Below are positions 18,111 through 26,193 of a DNA stretch of 64,000 nucleotides, one piece after another. Source of the DNA: Shewanella kaireitica (lineage in GTDB: Bacteria; Pseudomonadota; Gammaproteobacteria; Enterobacterales; Shewanellaceae); NCBI RefSeq assembly GCF_023284045.1, contig NZ_JAKIKQ010000001.1, positions 496,001 to 560,000 on the forward strand, in the 5' to 3' direction. The notes under the pieces were generated by a model, which did no database searches, was not told the DNA's origin, and saw only the letters and a list, made by a program, of their open reading frames with translations. Positions within the stretch are counted from its first letter, which is position 1. Each line of letters begins with the position of its first letter. A program made the translations under genes and the position numbers.

Positions 18111-19784
18111 TTAGCGCTGATTATTTTCTATATCAAAGATCACTTCGCCGTCGACCCAGGTTTGCAGCACTTCAGCTTGCCAGATCTCGCTAGGGTCATC
18201 TTTGACGATATCGCGATCGATAAAGATGAAATCGGCTTTCATCCCTTCAGCTAAGCCGCCTATTTGATGCTCTTGGTGCGCTGAAAAAGCAGCCGCCGTA
18301 GTGAAGCTTGTTAGCGCCTGGCTAATGCTCATACTTTCATCTGCATACCAACCTTTGTTTGGTTGGTTATCATGATCCTGCCGGGTGACAGATGCATGTA
18401 AACCGTAAAAAGGGTTGGCTGATTCAACCGGGAAATCTGAACCTGCAGCAATCACAGCATTCGCTTTAAGTAGTTTTTGCCAAGCATAGGCACCTTTAAT
18501 GCGATCGGGCCCGACTCGGTCTTCTGCCATATTTTTATCGCTGGTGGCATGGGTTGCTTGCATAGAGGCAATAACACCTAGCTTGGCAAAGCGCGGAATA
18601 TCTTCAAGGCGGAGGATTTGTGCATGCTCTACTCGATGACGCAAAGTTTTAGTATTGGTTTGCTTAATCAGAGCCTCATAGGAATCTAGAACTAACTTAT
18701 TGGCATGATCGCCAATAGCATGAGTATTAACCTGAAACCCTGCTTGCATTGCGGTTAACATATAGCTCTTAAGCTGTTTATCGCTATGGAGCAGCAGTCC
18801 TTTATGGCCGTGCAGATCTGAATAATCCTCTATTAACGCAGCCCCTCTGCTGCCTAAGGCACCATCAGCAGAAATCTTTACACTACTAAAATCGAGTTTT
18901 TGCGATTGATGCTGATATGGGCCTTTTGCCATTAACTCATTGAATTGACTATCACCCGCTGCAACCATGCCGTATATCCGAATTGGCATCTCATCTTTGT
19001 TGGCTAAATTTTTATAAGCGGTAATAGTATTGCTGCCCACACCGGCATCATGAACACTGGTTAAACCTAAACGCGCCAGATCGGTCATTGCAGTTTTTAA
19101 TACTGTTTCCTGTTCGGTGATGCTCAGTGCTGGAATGGCTTGGCTTATCAAACTCATCGCATTATCGATAAACACCCCGCTTGGCTCTCCATCTTCGTTG
19201 CGTATTATCTCTCCGCCAGCGGGGGCTTTGCTGTCCTTACTAATCCCCGCTAACTTCATTGCTGCACTATTCGCCCAACCAGCATGACCATCAACTCGCC
19301 TTAACCACACGGGCGTGTCGGGAAAGTGTTTATCCAGTGTTGCTGCTGTGGGGAAGGTTTTGCTTTGCCACAATACTTGGTTCCAGCCTCGGCCTTGTAC
19401 CCAAGCAAGCTCAGGGTTTTGTTGGCGAAACTGACGGGTACGCTCTACTGCTTCTGCTTCTGATAAGCTGCCGCGCAGGTTAGTACGCATCAAGTTGAGC
19501 CCCCAACCAAGCACATGGCCATGGGCATCAATTAATCCAGGTAGCATGGTTTTACCATCGGCGTCGATGACCCGCATATCTGTGTTTATGTGGGGTTGTT
19601 GCTGGTTGTAGAGGCGGGTTATTTTGTCATCTTTAATCTCTATCGCATCAAAAGTACTAAGTTGGCCATTATTGATACTGTAGCCATTGACGTTTTTTAT
19701 CAGAGTCGTTTGAGCATGGGTATTGCAACTTAATGCGAACAGCGCAGGGTAAATCCATTTATTGATATTTTTCATGACGTTCAC
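18111..19784 (-). CDS. Exported amidohydrolase (YtcJ-like)
   Basis: A 557-residue protein of the amidohydrolase superfamily. A signal peptide (FALSCNTHAQ) is followed by a small N-terminal beta domain and the metal motif LIDAHGHVLGWG. Further metal and catalytic positions are visible at HAIGDHANK, RVEHAQIL and AAGSDFPVES. Order and length fit YtcJ-type enzymes (COG1574), which hydrolyse amides of uncertain identity; the signal places it in the periplasm. The frame begins at a GTG (19784) with an ATG three codons later (19775), either possible. It is monocistronic, next to a repeat element that begins 32 bp upstream of the start. Confidence 0.88.
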   Translation of the reverse strand: MNVMKNINKWIYPALFALSCNTHAQTTLIKNVNGYSINNGQLSTFDAIEIKDDKITRLYNQQQPHINTDMRVIDADGKTMLPGLIDAHGHVLGWGLNLMRTNLRGSLSEAEAVERTRQFRQQNPELAWVQGRGWNQVLWQSKTFPTAATLDKHFPDTPVWLRRVDGHAGWANSAAMKLAGISKDSKAPAGGEIIRNEDGEPSGVFIDNAMSLISQAIPALSITEQETVLKTAMTDLARLGLTSVHDAGVGSNTITAYKNLANKDEMPIRIYGMVAAGDSQFNELMAKGPYQHQSQKLDFSSVKISADGALGSRGAALIEDYSDLHGHKGLLLHSDKQLKSYMLTAMQAGFQVNTHAIGDHANKLVLDSYEALIKQTNTKTLRHRVEHAQILRLEDIPRFAKLGVIASMQATHATSDKNMAEDRVGPDRIKGAYAWQKLLKANAVIAAGSDFPVESANPFYGLHASVTRQDHDNQPNKGWYADESMSISQALTSFTTAAAFSAHQEHQIGGLAEGMKADFIFIDRDIVKDDPSEIWQAEVLQTWVDGEVIFDIENNQR

Positions 19785-19815
19785 TGTCTTAGTTTAGTGT
19801 TATTTTAGTTGGTAT

Positions 19816-20142
19816 TATACCCATCCGACCTGAAAATGCAGGGTTCAGTGGGAGTTTAATGGGCTTTAGTCACAGGTTCATTGCTCCATGCTGAACCTAA
19901 GCATCAACATCCATGTAGGCGAGGCATTGATTGCAGCTAATGGTCGCTCCCTTGGTAAAATCAATAACACAGAGTAAAGCCCATGCTTTTTATATAAGAA
20001 ACGCCCATCGAAGAAGGGGGGGGGCAAGCCCACTTCGTTGTTGCGGCAACTTAAAAGGGAATCACCATTTCCACGTTAACGCGCCTAGAATTGAACTAGC
20101 ACAACACCTCTGAAATGAGCATTTGCAAGTGGGATGGGTATA
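19816..20142. repeat. MITE-like element with 11-bp terminal inverted repeats
   Basis: A 327-bp non-coding segment bounded by TATACCCATCC (19816-19826) and its exact reverse complement GGATGGGTATA (20132-20142). Inside are further inverted pairs: ATGGGCTTTA near 19858 with AAAGCCCAT near 19977, and AGGTTCA/TGAACCT around 19873-19898. A G run lies at about 20017. No protein is encoded. Short length, terminal repeats and internal folding are typical of miniature mobile elements; no other copy is visible in this window. It fills most of the gap between the amidohydrolase and exonuclease genes. Confidence 0.55.
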
Positions 20143-20218
20143 GATACTAACAGTTGCGGTTTATTACGCAATACGGAGCTGTTTCGCGTTATGATTCGTA
20201 AATCTATAGCAAAGTACT

Positions 20219-21130
20219 ATGCAGATTAACGCACTGAGAAACGGTATGAGTTTATATAAATTTGCCCTAGCGGCCGATAAGTCAGTACAGATCAGGCAAG
20301 CGCTTGGCGCTGAAGCGGAGGCTTATTTTTCCGCCATGGAAGCGGCGGAGCAGACCTTTTTCGATTCGATAGCGAATGAGACAAACCAGCAAAAACTTGA
20401 TTGGTTGCGACTGCGTACGCGCCTTATTAGTCGTATGAGCGATAAAGATATTGCTGCACTTGCAGGTTATCGAATCGACAATGTTCAAAATGTAGCCTGT
20501 CACTTTGATGGCAACGAGCGGCAAATAGCTATCGTAACCATCGATACCTTAGCGGCGGCGATGACCGATATTAAAGCCCAGCAATGGATTGGATTTGACA
20601 CTGAAACTGCGGCAACCTTTGACAAAGGCCGTCGTAACACTAACCCTGTCTCTTTGATTCAAATCGCGACGGCGAGCCATTGTTACCTGTTTAGAATGGT
20701 TGGCAGTAATGTGTTGAGCTTTAAAGCTGCACTAGCAGAGGTGTTGTCTGAGCAATCGAATATTCTTAAGATTGGTATTGGGCTTCGCAGCGATGTGAAT
20801 GCAATGAAGCGTGATTTCAATATTGCTTTAAGCCCGATGCTCGATCTCAATTGGCTGATGAATCAGCTTGGCGCAGCGAAACAGATGGGGACCGTCCAAA
20901 TAGCGGCAAGCGTATTGTCGCTTAAGCTACCTAAGAGCAAGCGGGTGACGCTATCGAATTGGGCGCTGCCGCTCGACAAGCCATTATCGGATGAACAAGT
21001 TTTGTATGCCGCAGCCGATACTTTGGTGGCGTTAGATATTTACCATGGACTGTTTGAACAGATTAGCGCTTATAAAGCACTTTGGCCGAATACAATCAAG
21101 CAACGCTTTTTAGAAGAGGGAACGCAGTGA
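20219..21130 (+). CDS. DEDD-type 3'-5' exonuclease (RNase D/DnaQ-like)
   Basis: A 303-residue nuclease. After an N-terminal helical region of about 120 residues come the exonuclease motifs: Exo I WIGFDTET (D127, E129), Exo II within LKIGIGLRSDVNAM, and Exo III VLYAAADTLVAL, with the tyrosine-plus-aspartate arrangement of the DEDDy subclass. It should degrade single-stranded RNA or DNA 3' ends. There is no HRDC domain, unlike RNase D. Its stop overlaps the next gene's GTG start (GTGA), so both are translationally coupled; that gene encodes a cold-shock-domain membrane protein, which hints at RNA as substrate. Confidence 0.85.
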   Translation: MQINALRNGMSLYKFALAADKSVQIRQALGAEAEAYFSAMEAAEQTFFDSIANETNQQKLDWLRLRTRLISRMSDKDIAALAGYRIDNVQNVACHFDGNERQIAIVTIDTLAAAMTDIKAQQWIGFDTETAATFDKGRRNTNPVSLIQIATASHCYLFRMVGSNVLSFKAALAEVLSEQSNILKIGIGLRSDVNAMKRDFNIALSPMLDLNWLMNQLGAAKQMGTVQIAASVLSLKLPKSKRVTLSNWALPLDKPLSDEQVLYAAADTLVALDIYHGLFEQISAYKALWPNTIKQRFLEEGTQ

Positions 21131-21891
21131 TAAAGAAGGGACAATTAGTTCGCTGGAACGACAGTAAAGGCTATGGTTTTATCAGGTGTGAGGTGCAAGG
21201 CAGCGAGCAGGCAACACAAGATATATTCATGCATATGTCAGCTCTGGAGCCTATGGCTAGACGACCTTTGGTGGGTGATACGATCTATTTTCAAATAGAG
21301 GCTCAAGCAGATGGTAAGCAACGGGCATTTGCAGCCCGTATTGAAGGGAGCGAAATTGGTACTGATGGCAATAAACGACGTAAAGCAGCAATAAAACCCG
21401 TTAAGCCGCAAAAGCCAATTAAAGGCGTGTTATATCGTATTGCGATAATGCTGGTGGTATTGGCGATTGCCAGTTTTGTGTATAACAAAACTATAGCGGC
21501 AATGACTGCAAACACCGCAAACACCGCACTACCGGTTATTTCAAATGCTGTTGCCGCAGATGACTCGCAAATTAGCCAAGCGTTTAAGCAACAGCTTAGT
21601 GGCATACAAGTGCAAAGTAGCGGCATAGTCAGTAGAATACTCGCCGATGATAACAAAGGCAGTCGTCATCAGCGGTTTATTATTAAACTCAATAACGGAC
21701 AAACTCTGTTAATTGCTCATAATATCGATTTAGCCCCGAAGATTAATGGTTTGAAAGAGGGCGATACTGTTAGCTTTTATGGTCAATATGAGTATAACGA
21801 TCGCGGCGGCGTGGTGCACTGGACTCATCATGATCCTAATGGTCGCCATGTCGGTGGTTGGCTAAAACATCAGGGAAAAACTTACCAATAA
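21127..21891 (+). CDS. Cold-shock domain, membrane helix and DUF3465 fusion
   Basis: A 254-residue three-part protein. Residues 1-75 are a cold-shock-like OB domain (KGQLVRWNDSKGYGFIR, then DIFMHMSAL, the two RNA-binding motifs). A lysine-rich linker and a membrane helix (about 100-120) follow. The C-terminal 85 residues match DUF3465 (FIIKLNNGQTLLIAHNIDLA and VVHWTHHDPNGRHVGGW), a small OB-like domain usually exported. The start is the GTG at 21127 overlapping the exonuclease stop; a longer frame from 21082 is coding for the exonuclease in another phase. The topology would put the nucleic-acid-binding domain in the cytoplasm and DUF3465 in the periplasm. Confidence 0.8.
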   Translation: MIKKGQLVRWNDSKGYGFIRCEVQGSEQATQDIFMHMSALEPMARRPLVGDTIYFQIEAQADGKQRAFAARIEGSEIGTDGNKRRKAAIKPVKPQKPIKGVLYRIAIMLVVLAIASFVYNKTIAAMTANTANTALPVISNAVAADDSQISQAFKQQLSGIQVQSSGIVSRILADDNKGSRHQRFIIKLNNGQTLLIAHNIDLAPKINGLKEGDTVSFYGQYEYNDRGGVVHWTHHDPNGRHVGGWLKHQGKTYQ

Positions 21892-21901
21892 TCGTTTTTA
21901 C

Positions 21902-21925
21902 AGACGGCGAATTAATTCACCGTCT
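21902..21925 (+). terminator. Terminator after the cold-shock/DUF3465 gene
   Basis: An AGACGG/CCGTCT stem, extendable across an AATTAATT core, followed by TAATCTTT, ten bases past the stop. Confidence 0.65.
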
Positions 21926-21928
21926 TAA

Positions 21929-21982
21929 TCTTTAGTATCTACTCTTTAATATCTACTCTTTAATATCTACTCTTTAATATCA
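21929..21982. repeat. 14-bp tandem repeat, nearly four copies
   Basis: Unit TCTTTAATATCTAC. The first copy has one substitution, two are perfect, and a partial fourth runs into the stop codon of the EamA transporter gene (opposite strand). Confidence 0.9.
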
Positions 21983-22900
21983 TTTGGCATTAGCATTTTT
22001 AATCAGTTTAGCGCGTAGCTGATCACCAAACTGAAACAGTGCCAACCCCGTTAACACAAAGCAAGCGCCAATAGCCAAGGCTTGGGTTATCGCTTCACCA
22101 TTAAGTTGTGCGCCCAACATCATCGCAAATACTGGGGTAATGAGAGTGACTAATGCTACCGTGCTGGCGTTGAGGTGCTGTAATACATAGAAGTAAGCAA
22201 TAAAGCCAATTAACGAGCCAAAGACACCCAAATAGACGATTGCCATTAATGAACGTGGCTGCCAAGTGTCGATTGGCACAGTGCCATCAAAGAGTAACCA
22301 AGCAACGGCAAACATCGGTGTTGAATAGATAAGTGCCCCGACGGTACTGGCAATTGGGTGGATGTTTATTTTCACTGTTTTTATCAACACGCCACTTAAA
22401 CTAAATAAACTCACCGCGGTTAAAATCAGTAGCAAGCCAATCCAGCTATCACTCGACAGCGAAAGTTTGGCGGAGCAAACGATGCCAAGGCCAATAAATG
22501 CAATCGCCAGAGCAACCAAACGTATTGGACTAAACTTAGGCTCATTCAATATTTTTTGCGCCAATAAGCCTGAAATTAGAGGCGATAATCCAAAGATCAA
22601 TGACATAGTGCCCGAGGGGAGGTAACGCGCGGCAAAATAGCTCAGTAACATGCCCCCCACAATCCCAATTGAAGAAACAGCATATAGTTTTCTTGCGGTG
22701 GGGTTCCACGGTAAGCGAATACGCATTAATAAGGTGATCAGCGAGCCCAGTAACAGGGCGATCAGCATTCGCAATAATACTGCCATCGTTGGATGCACTG
22801 ACTCACTGCTCCATACGATCCCTAGTGGCGTTGTCGACCAAATTAATACCACCGACATAAAGGCCGCCGGAACCATCTTGGGTAATGCTGTTGCTGACAT
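21980..22900 (-). CDS. EamA/DMT-family metabolite exporter
   Basis: A 306-residue inner-membrane protein with about ten transmembrane helices in two EamA halves (first near residues 10-140, second near 155-290; GVFGSLIGFIAYFYVL marks the second repeat). The start at 22900 has AAGGAG ten bases before it, whereas the open frame extends to 23014 without one. DMT exporters move amino acids, nucleosides or similar metabolites; the substrate is not predictable. Its last codons overlap a tandem repeat. Confidence 0.85.
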   Translation of the reverse strand: MSATALPKMVPAAFMSVVLIWSTTPLGIVWSSESVHPTMAVLLRMLIALLLGSLITLLMRIRLPWNPTARKLYAVSSIGIVGGMLLSYFAARYLPSGTMSLIFGLSPLISGLLAQKILNEPKFSPIRLVALAIAFIGLGIVCSAKLSLSSDSWIGLLLILTAVSLFSLSGVLIKTVKINIHPIASTVGALIYSTPMFAVAWLLFDGTVPIDTWQPRSLMAIVYLGVFGSLIGFIAYFYVLQHLNASTVALVTLITPVFAMMLGAQLNGEAITQALAIGACFVLTGLALFQFGDQLRAKLIKNANAK

Positions 22901-23290
22901 CTCAACACTCCTTGCGTTTATAGCTTGGTCACACAAAGCGACATCAAAGCTAATGATACAGATTAGTTTAGAACCGCTGTTGGGCAAGGCGAGAAAAGGA
23001 GAGTTGTCTATCACCGCGCTGCTGATTGTTTGCGGTGTGGAATCGAGAATTACAGGCTAACTATTGTTATATTCCCAATTTACCGCGCAACGACATAACC
23101 ACATCACACTGGCGAGAAGTCGCAGTGTCAGGCAATGTATTTGCGTATAAATAACGGTGAATATAAGTGTCATGTTACCAATAGAATTTAATGTCTCGAA
23201 GGTTCAATAGTCTATTTGTTGTTCGCTTGAGTCAACAGTTAAATCATTAAAAGGTAAATTAAATCTATGCTGTATTTTTTGGGGAGAATA
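22901..23290. other. 390-bp intergenic region
   Basis: Lies between the start of the EamA gene and the end of arfA. It should hold the EamA promoter. I see no gene, strong hairpin or recognisable operator. Frames crossing it are short and lack ribosome sites. Confidence 0.4.
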
Positions 23291-23533
23291 TTAGGCGGCT
23301 ATGCCGTTATCTTTGTTATGCAGAAACGCGAACGCTAGATAGTCAAAAGGGGCTAAGCCCTTCAGCTTTTGCCCCTTTTGTTTGCGGTTGTATGATCCTT
23401 TGCCTTTTTTAGGTTTTTCAGTACGTGTCCTAAATAGTGGACTGGTAACGATAGCCTTTAATGCGTTGTCTTTAATAACTCCGCGGCCACTTTCGTGCTT
23501 TATCTGCGGTGGTGATTGGCGATGTTTTGCCAT
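23291..23533 (-). CDS. arfA: Alternative ribosome-rescue factor ArfA
   Basis: An 80-residue basic protein with the ArfA core: VIKDNALKAIVTSPLFRTR followed by the KKGKGSYNRK stretch that enters the empty mRNA channel. ArfA recruits release factor 2 to ribosomes stalled on mRNAs lacking a stop codon when trans-translation fails. GGAG lies nine bases before the ATG. A 10-bp perfect hairpin inside the coding sequence (23344-23380) lies after about codon 51; in E. coli such a hairpin gives a non-stop arfA mRNA, so full-length product is tagged by tmRNA and destroyed while a shorter form acts when tmRNA is absent. The C-terminal tail beyond it (FDYLAFAFLHNK) is hydrophobic, as in other species. Confidence 0.93.
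   Translation of the reverse strand: MAKHRQSPPQIKHESGRGVIKDNALKAIVTSPLFRTRTEKPKKGKGSYNRKQKGQKLKGLAPFDYLAFAFLHNKDNGIAA
23344..23380 (-). promoter_or_regulatory. Intragenic hairpin in arfA (tmRNA-dependent switch)
   Basis: Perfect 10-bp inverted repeat, CAAAAGGGGC paired with GCCCCTTTTG across a 17-base loop, within the arfA reading frame. On the minus strand the 3' arm ends in CCCCTTTTG, giving terminator character or an RNase III site. It matches the established arfA control mechanism of gammaproteobacteria. Confidence 0.85.
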
Positions 23534-23664
23534 TTGCTGACTCCAGTTAAAATACTCGTTTGAGTGTTAGTACTCGCTAGCAATTATACGCTTATAAATT
23601 GTACGCGCTAATACTTTTTACAACGGTAATAGGTATTAGCACGTAGTAGTTGTTCAGCTATGCG

Positions 23665-24753
23665 TTAAGCAAAGATGAAGCTATAAAGGTAACCAGCACC
23701 TATCGCCATACCGAGAATGACAGTTAAAAATGCTGCTATCATCTGATTTTTAAAAATCGACTTAAGCAAAATCACTTCCGTAAGACTGGCGCCTGCGCTA
23801 CCGATAATTAGCGCCATGACTGAGCCGAGTGCCATGCCTTTAGCAACTAATGCTGAGCTTAATGGAATGACCGCCTCTGCACGAATATAGAGAGGAATAC
23901 CAATGACTGCAGCAATTGGAATGGCATACCACATGCCTTCACCTGCATACTTTGCAATAAGCTCAGTAGGCATAAAACCGTAAATGAATGACCCAAGTAA
24001 AATACCGACCATTAAATAAGGTAAAACCTGCTTAAAGTCTTTCCATGTTGAACGCCAAACACGCATCCAACGGTTGTCTTCAGTTACTTTAGCCTTATTG
24101 TCGCCACAGCTACTTTGCGCAGTACTCGCAGGTGAGCTGCATGAACTTGCTAATGGAGCGCTGCCACATGATGCTGTCGCAAGTACTGGAGCGGCAGGGG
24201 CTGATTCACTACAGCAAGATGTCACTTCTGCTTTAACGGGCGCACTTTTAGGCGCTGTATCGCCACAACTAGTACCACAGCTAGAGGCTGTTACCGCTTC
24301 ATAAGCTTCAGGTTTCACGTAACGTTCAAATCCTAGTTTCTCTAGCACGTAGCCTGCAGTCACCGAAACGACCATAGCGACTAAGAAATAGAACACCGCG
24401 ACTTTAAAACCAAATGTCACGACGAACAGCCCAATAATAATTGGGTTCAATAATGGGCTTGAGAACAAGAATACCATCATAGGGCCAAAACCAGCTTTTG
24501 CTCTAAGTAAACCTTTCAAAAAAGGAATTGTTGAGCATGAGCAAAAAGGCGTTATCGAACCCAGCAGCGCGGCAATGATGTAGCCTTTGCCTTTCTTTGA
24601 GCTCAAGATTGATTGGATTTTTTCTGGTGGAATATACTCTTGCAATATTCCGACTATGTAACTAATTGCAAGAAACAGTATGGTTAACTCTGCAGCTAGA
24701 AACAGAAACATATTGGCTGTTTCTTTTGCCATGTTGAAGATTTCAGGGCTCAT
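23665..24753 (-). CDS. Permease of the COG0701 (ArsP/YraQ) family with Cys-rich loop
   Basis: A 362-residue membrane protein with about eight to ten helices in two halves. The family signature LGSITPFCSCSTIPFLKGLL is present in the first half. Between the halves (about residues 155-225) lies a loop with many cysteines (SSCGTSCG, TSCCSES, ASCGS, SSCSS, SSCGD), a likely soft-metal ligand patch. Relatives export organoarsenicals or are implicated in Cu/Zn efflux. Two ArsR-type palindromes flank the promoter upstream, so metal or metalloid induction is likely. No ArsR gene lies nearby. Substrate unknown. Confidence 0.8.
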   Translation of the reverse strand: MSPEIFNMAKETANMFLFLAAELTILFLAISYIVGILQEYIPPEKIQSILSSKKGKGYIIAALLGSITPFCSCSTIPFLKGLLRAKAGFGPMMVFLFSSPLLNPIIIGLFVVTFGFKVAVFYFLVAMVVSVTAGYVLEKLGFERYVKPEAYEAVTASSCGTSCGDTAPKSAPVKAEVTSCCSESAPAAPVLATASCGSAPLASSCSSPASTAQSSCGDNKAKVTEDNRWMRVWRSTWKDFKQVLPYLMVGILLGSFIYGFMPTELIAKYAGEGMWYAIPIAAVIGIPLYIRAEAVIPLSSALVAKGMALGSVMALIIGSAGASLTEVILLKSIFKNQMIAAFLTVILGMAIGAGYLYSFIFA

Positions 24754-24782
24754 AATAATGACCTACTAAATGTTTGTTCGTT

Positions 24783-24802
24783 ATTTCTGGAATTGCCGAA
24801 AT
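24783..24802. promoter_or_regulatory. ArsR/SmtB-like operator 1
   Basis: A 20-bp imperfect palindrome, ATTTCTGGAATTGCCGAAAT, 30 bp before the permease start. It shares ends and spacing with the second copy at 24851-24870. Confidence 0.6.
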
Positions 24803-24817
24803 AATTAAGATGGACAG

Positions 24818-24845
24818 ATAATAGACTTATTCAAAAATAAATCAA
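24818..24845 (-). promoter_or_regulatory. Promoter of the permease gene
   Basis: On the minus strand, TTGATT (24840-24845) and TATTAT (24818-24823) are separated by 16 bases. The promoter sits between the two operators. Confidence 0.55.
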
Positions 24846-24850
24846 CAATT

Positions 24851-24870
24851 ATTTCGGCATTTGTCGAAAT
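24851..24870. promoter_or_regulatory. ArsR/SmtB-like operator 2
   Basis: A 20-bp palindrome, ATTTCGGCATTTGTCGAAAT, just upstream of the -35 box. With operator 1, 68 bp away, a repressor could close the promoter. Confidence 0.6.
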
Positions 24871-24969
24871 GGGTTTTGAGTTTCTTCGATAGTGTTAAAA
24901 CTTCTGGCTAATAAATGAAGTAAGCGACTATGATAGGTTAAGGCTTTTCAAGAGCTTAAAGGAATAAAT

Positions 24970-25899
24970 ATGTTAGACGCTATTTGCAAATTAGATGAAG
25001 CTGAGCCGATAACTTTTTCAGTGTTCAAGTTTCAAAAATTATCAGATGAGGATATAGAAAAGTATCGTCAAGCACTTGTTTGTCCTGCCTGTGCAGGTAA
25101 GGCTTATTATCGTAAAGCCTCAAAAGACGGTAAAGCTGCTTGTTTTGGTTCCCGCTATCATCAAAGTGATTGCGTCGAGTTTAAACCATCTGCAGCTAAG
25201 ACTCGTGAGGAGCTACACGCCATTGAAGTGAATCAGCTAGTGGTTGATAGTGATGCAATGATTATCGATTTTAGCCAAGCAGCAAAAGTTTCTAAGGCTA
25301 AATCTCAGCAAAAGGTGTTAAAGGAAACATCGTCGAATAGCGATACAGCGGTAAAAACAAAGCCAGAAAAAAGTGTGCTTGAGGGAGAGGAAGCAGCACT
25401 CCCGTCTAAGACTTCTTCCGATTTAAAAGTAACAAGTGATGTTGAAAATAATCAGCCTGAAAAGCGCGTTGCGACTCAAGGACTGGAAAAAGTGCTACAT
25501 AGTTTATTGCGAGGTAGTGACTTAGCAAGCTCAGACCTTTGGGTTTACACTGATGAAAAGTATCGCTGGCGAGCAAAGAACTTGTTTGTTAATTTTGCTG
25601 ATGCAGAGCCAACTGAAAATGGTGCGCCACGAATGTATTGGGGCACGATATCCCATACCGATAAAAAGCGCTTGTGGTTAAATCCTGCAGAGACCAAAGA
25701 TGTTGGGATCCCAATTGATATGTTTTCGAGTTCGCTAGCATCTCGTTTCGATCTACAATCACGTCGCGACTTTGAAGGTGCGGGGATCATTTTGTTCGGC
25801 AAGTGTTTTTGGAACAAAAGTAAAAGCCGTAAAATTATTCAGTTATGGGGAAACGATGTTAATCGGCTATTTATCTCAAAAGCGGACGAAAATGAATAG
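24970..25899 (+). CDS. Protein of unknown function with N-terminal zinc-ribbon-like motif
   Basis: A 309-residue soluble protein. Residues 38-68 hold C38-x2-C41, C58, H64 and C68 (VCPACAGKAYYR, then ACFGSRYHQSDC), a probable zinc site. Residues about 95-165 are a low-complexity Lys/Ser/Glu linker. The C-terminal 140 residues form a conserved-looking domain with many aromatics (DLWVYTDEKYRWRAKNLF, GIILFGKCFWNKSKSRKI). I do not recognise the family. The zinc site and linker suggest nucleic-acid binding, but nothing proves it. It is monocistronic. Confidence 0.6.
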   Translation: MLDAICKLDEAEPITFSVFKFQKLSDEDIEKYRQALVCPACAGKAYYRKASKDGKAACFGSRYHQSDCVEFKPSAAKTREELHAIEVNQLVVDSDAMIIDFSQAAKVSKAKSQQKVLKETSSNSDTAVKTKPEKSVLEGEEAALPSKTSSDLKVTSDVENNQPEKRVATQGLEKVLHSLLRGSDLASSDLWVYTDEKYRWRAKNLFVNFADAEPTENGAPRMYWGTISHTDKKRLWLNPAETKDVGIPIDMFSSSLASRFDLQSRRDFEGAGIILFGKCFWNKSKSRKIIQLWGNDVNRLFISKADENE

Positions 25900-26193
25900 C
25901 GATATTTGTTAATCAATAAGCTGCTTATTGCGTGTTGTTTCATATGCTTGAGCCATAAGTTTACTACTATGTGCAAAAAAGTATTTACGATATTAATAAT
26001 ATTGATTGACTCAAAAGCGATTGAGGATTATTTTCTGCGCGATGTTTTTCCTAGGGCGTGACAACAGACCCGTAAAATACAGAGTATCGGCAGGTACATT
26101 AACCGGAAAGCAGCAATTGAACTCGGCAAATAAGTGTTTGAGTTTGGTGAATAATCTTGCCATTTTGGCACTTTATTATAAGGACCTTAGCGC

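Noticed and set aside
22650..23060. 136-codon plus-strand open frame over the EamA start
   Set aside because: Antisense to a gene with clear membrane repeats; composition reflects the complement of hydrophobic codons.
25900..26193. Possible lysine riboswitch upstream of the NhaC-type antiporter
   Set aside because: Lysine riboswitches occur before some nhaC genes, but the conserved junction sequences are not present in this leader.
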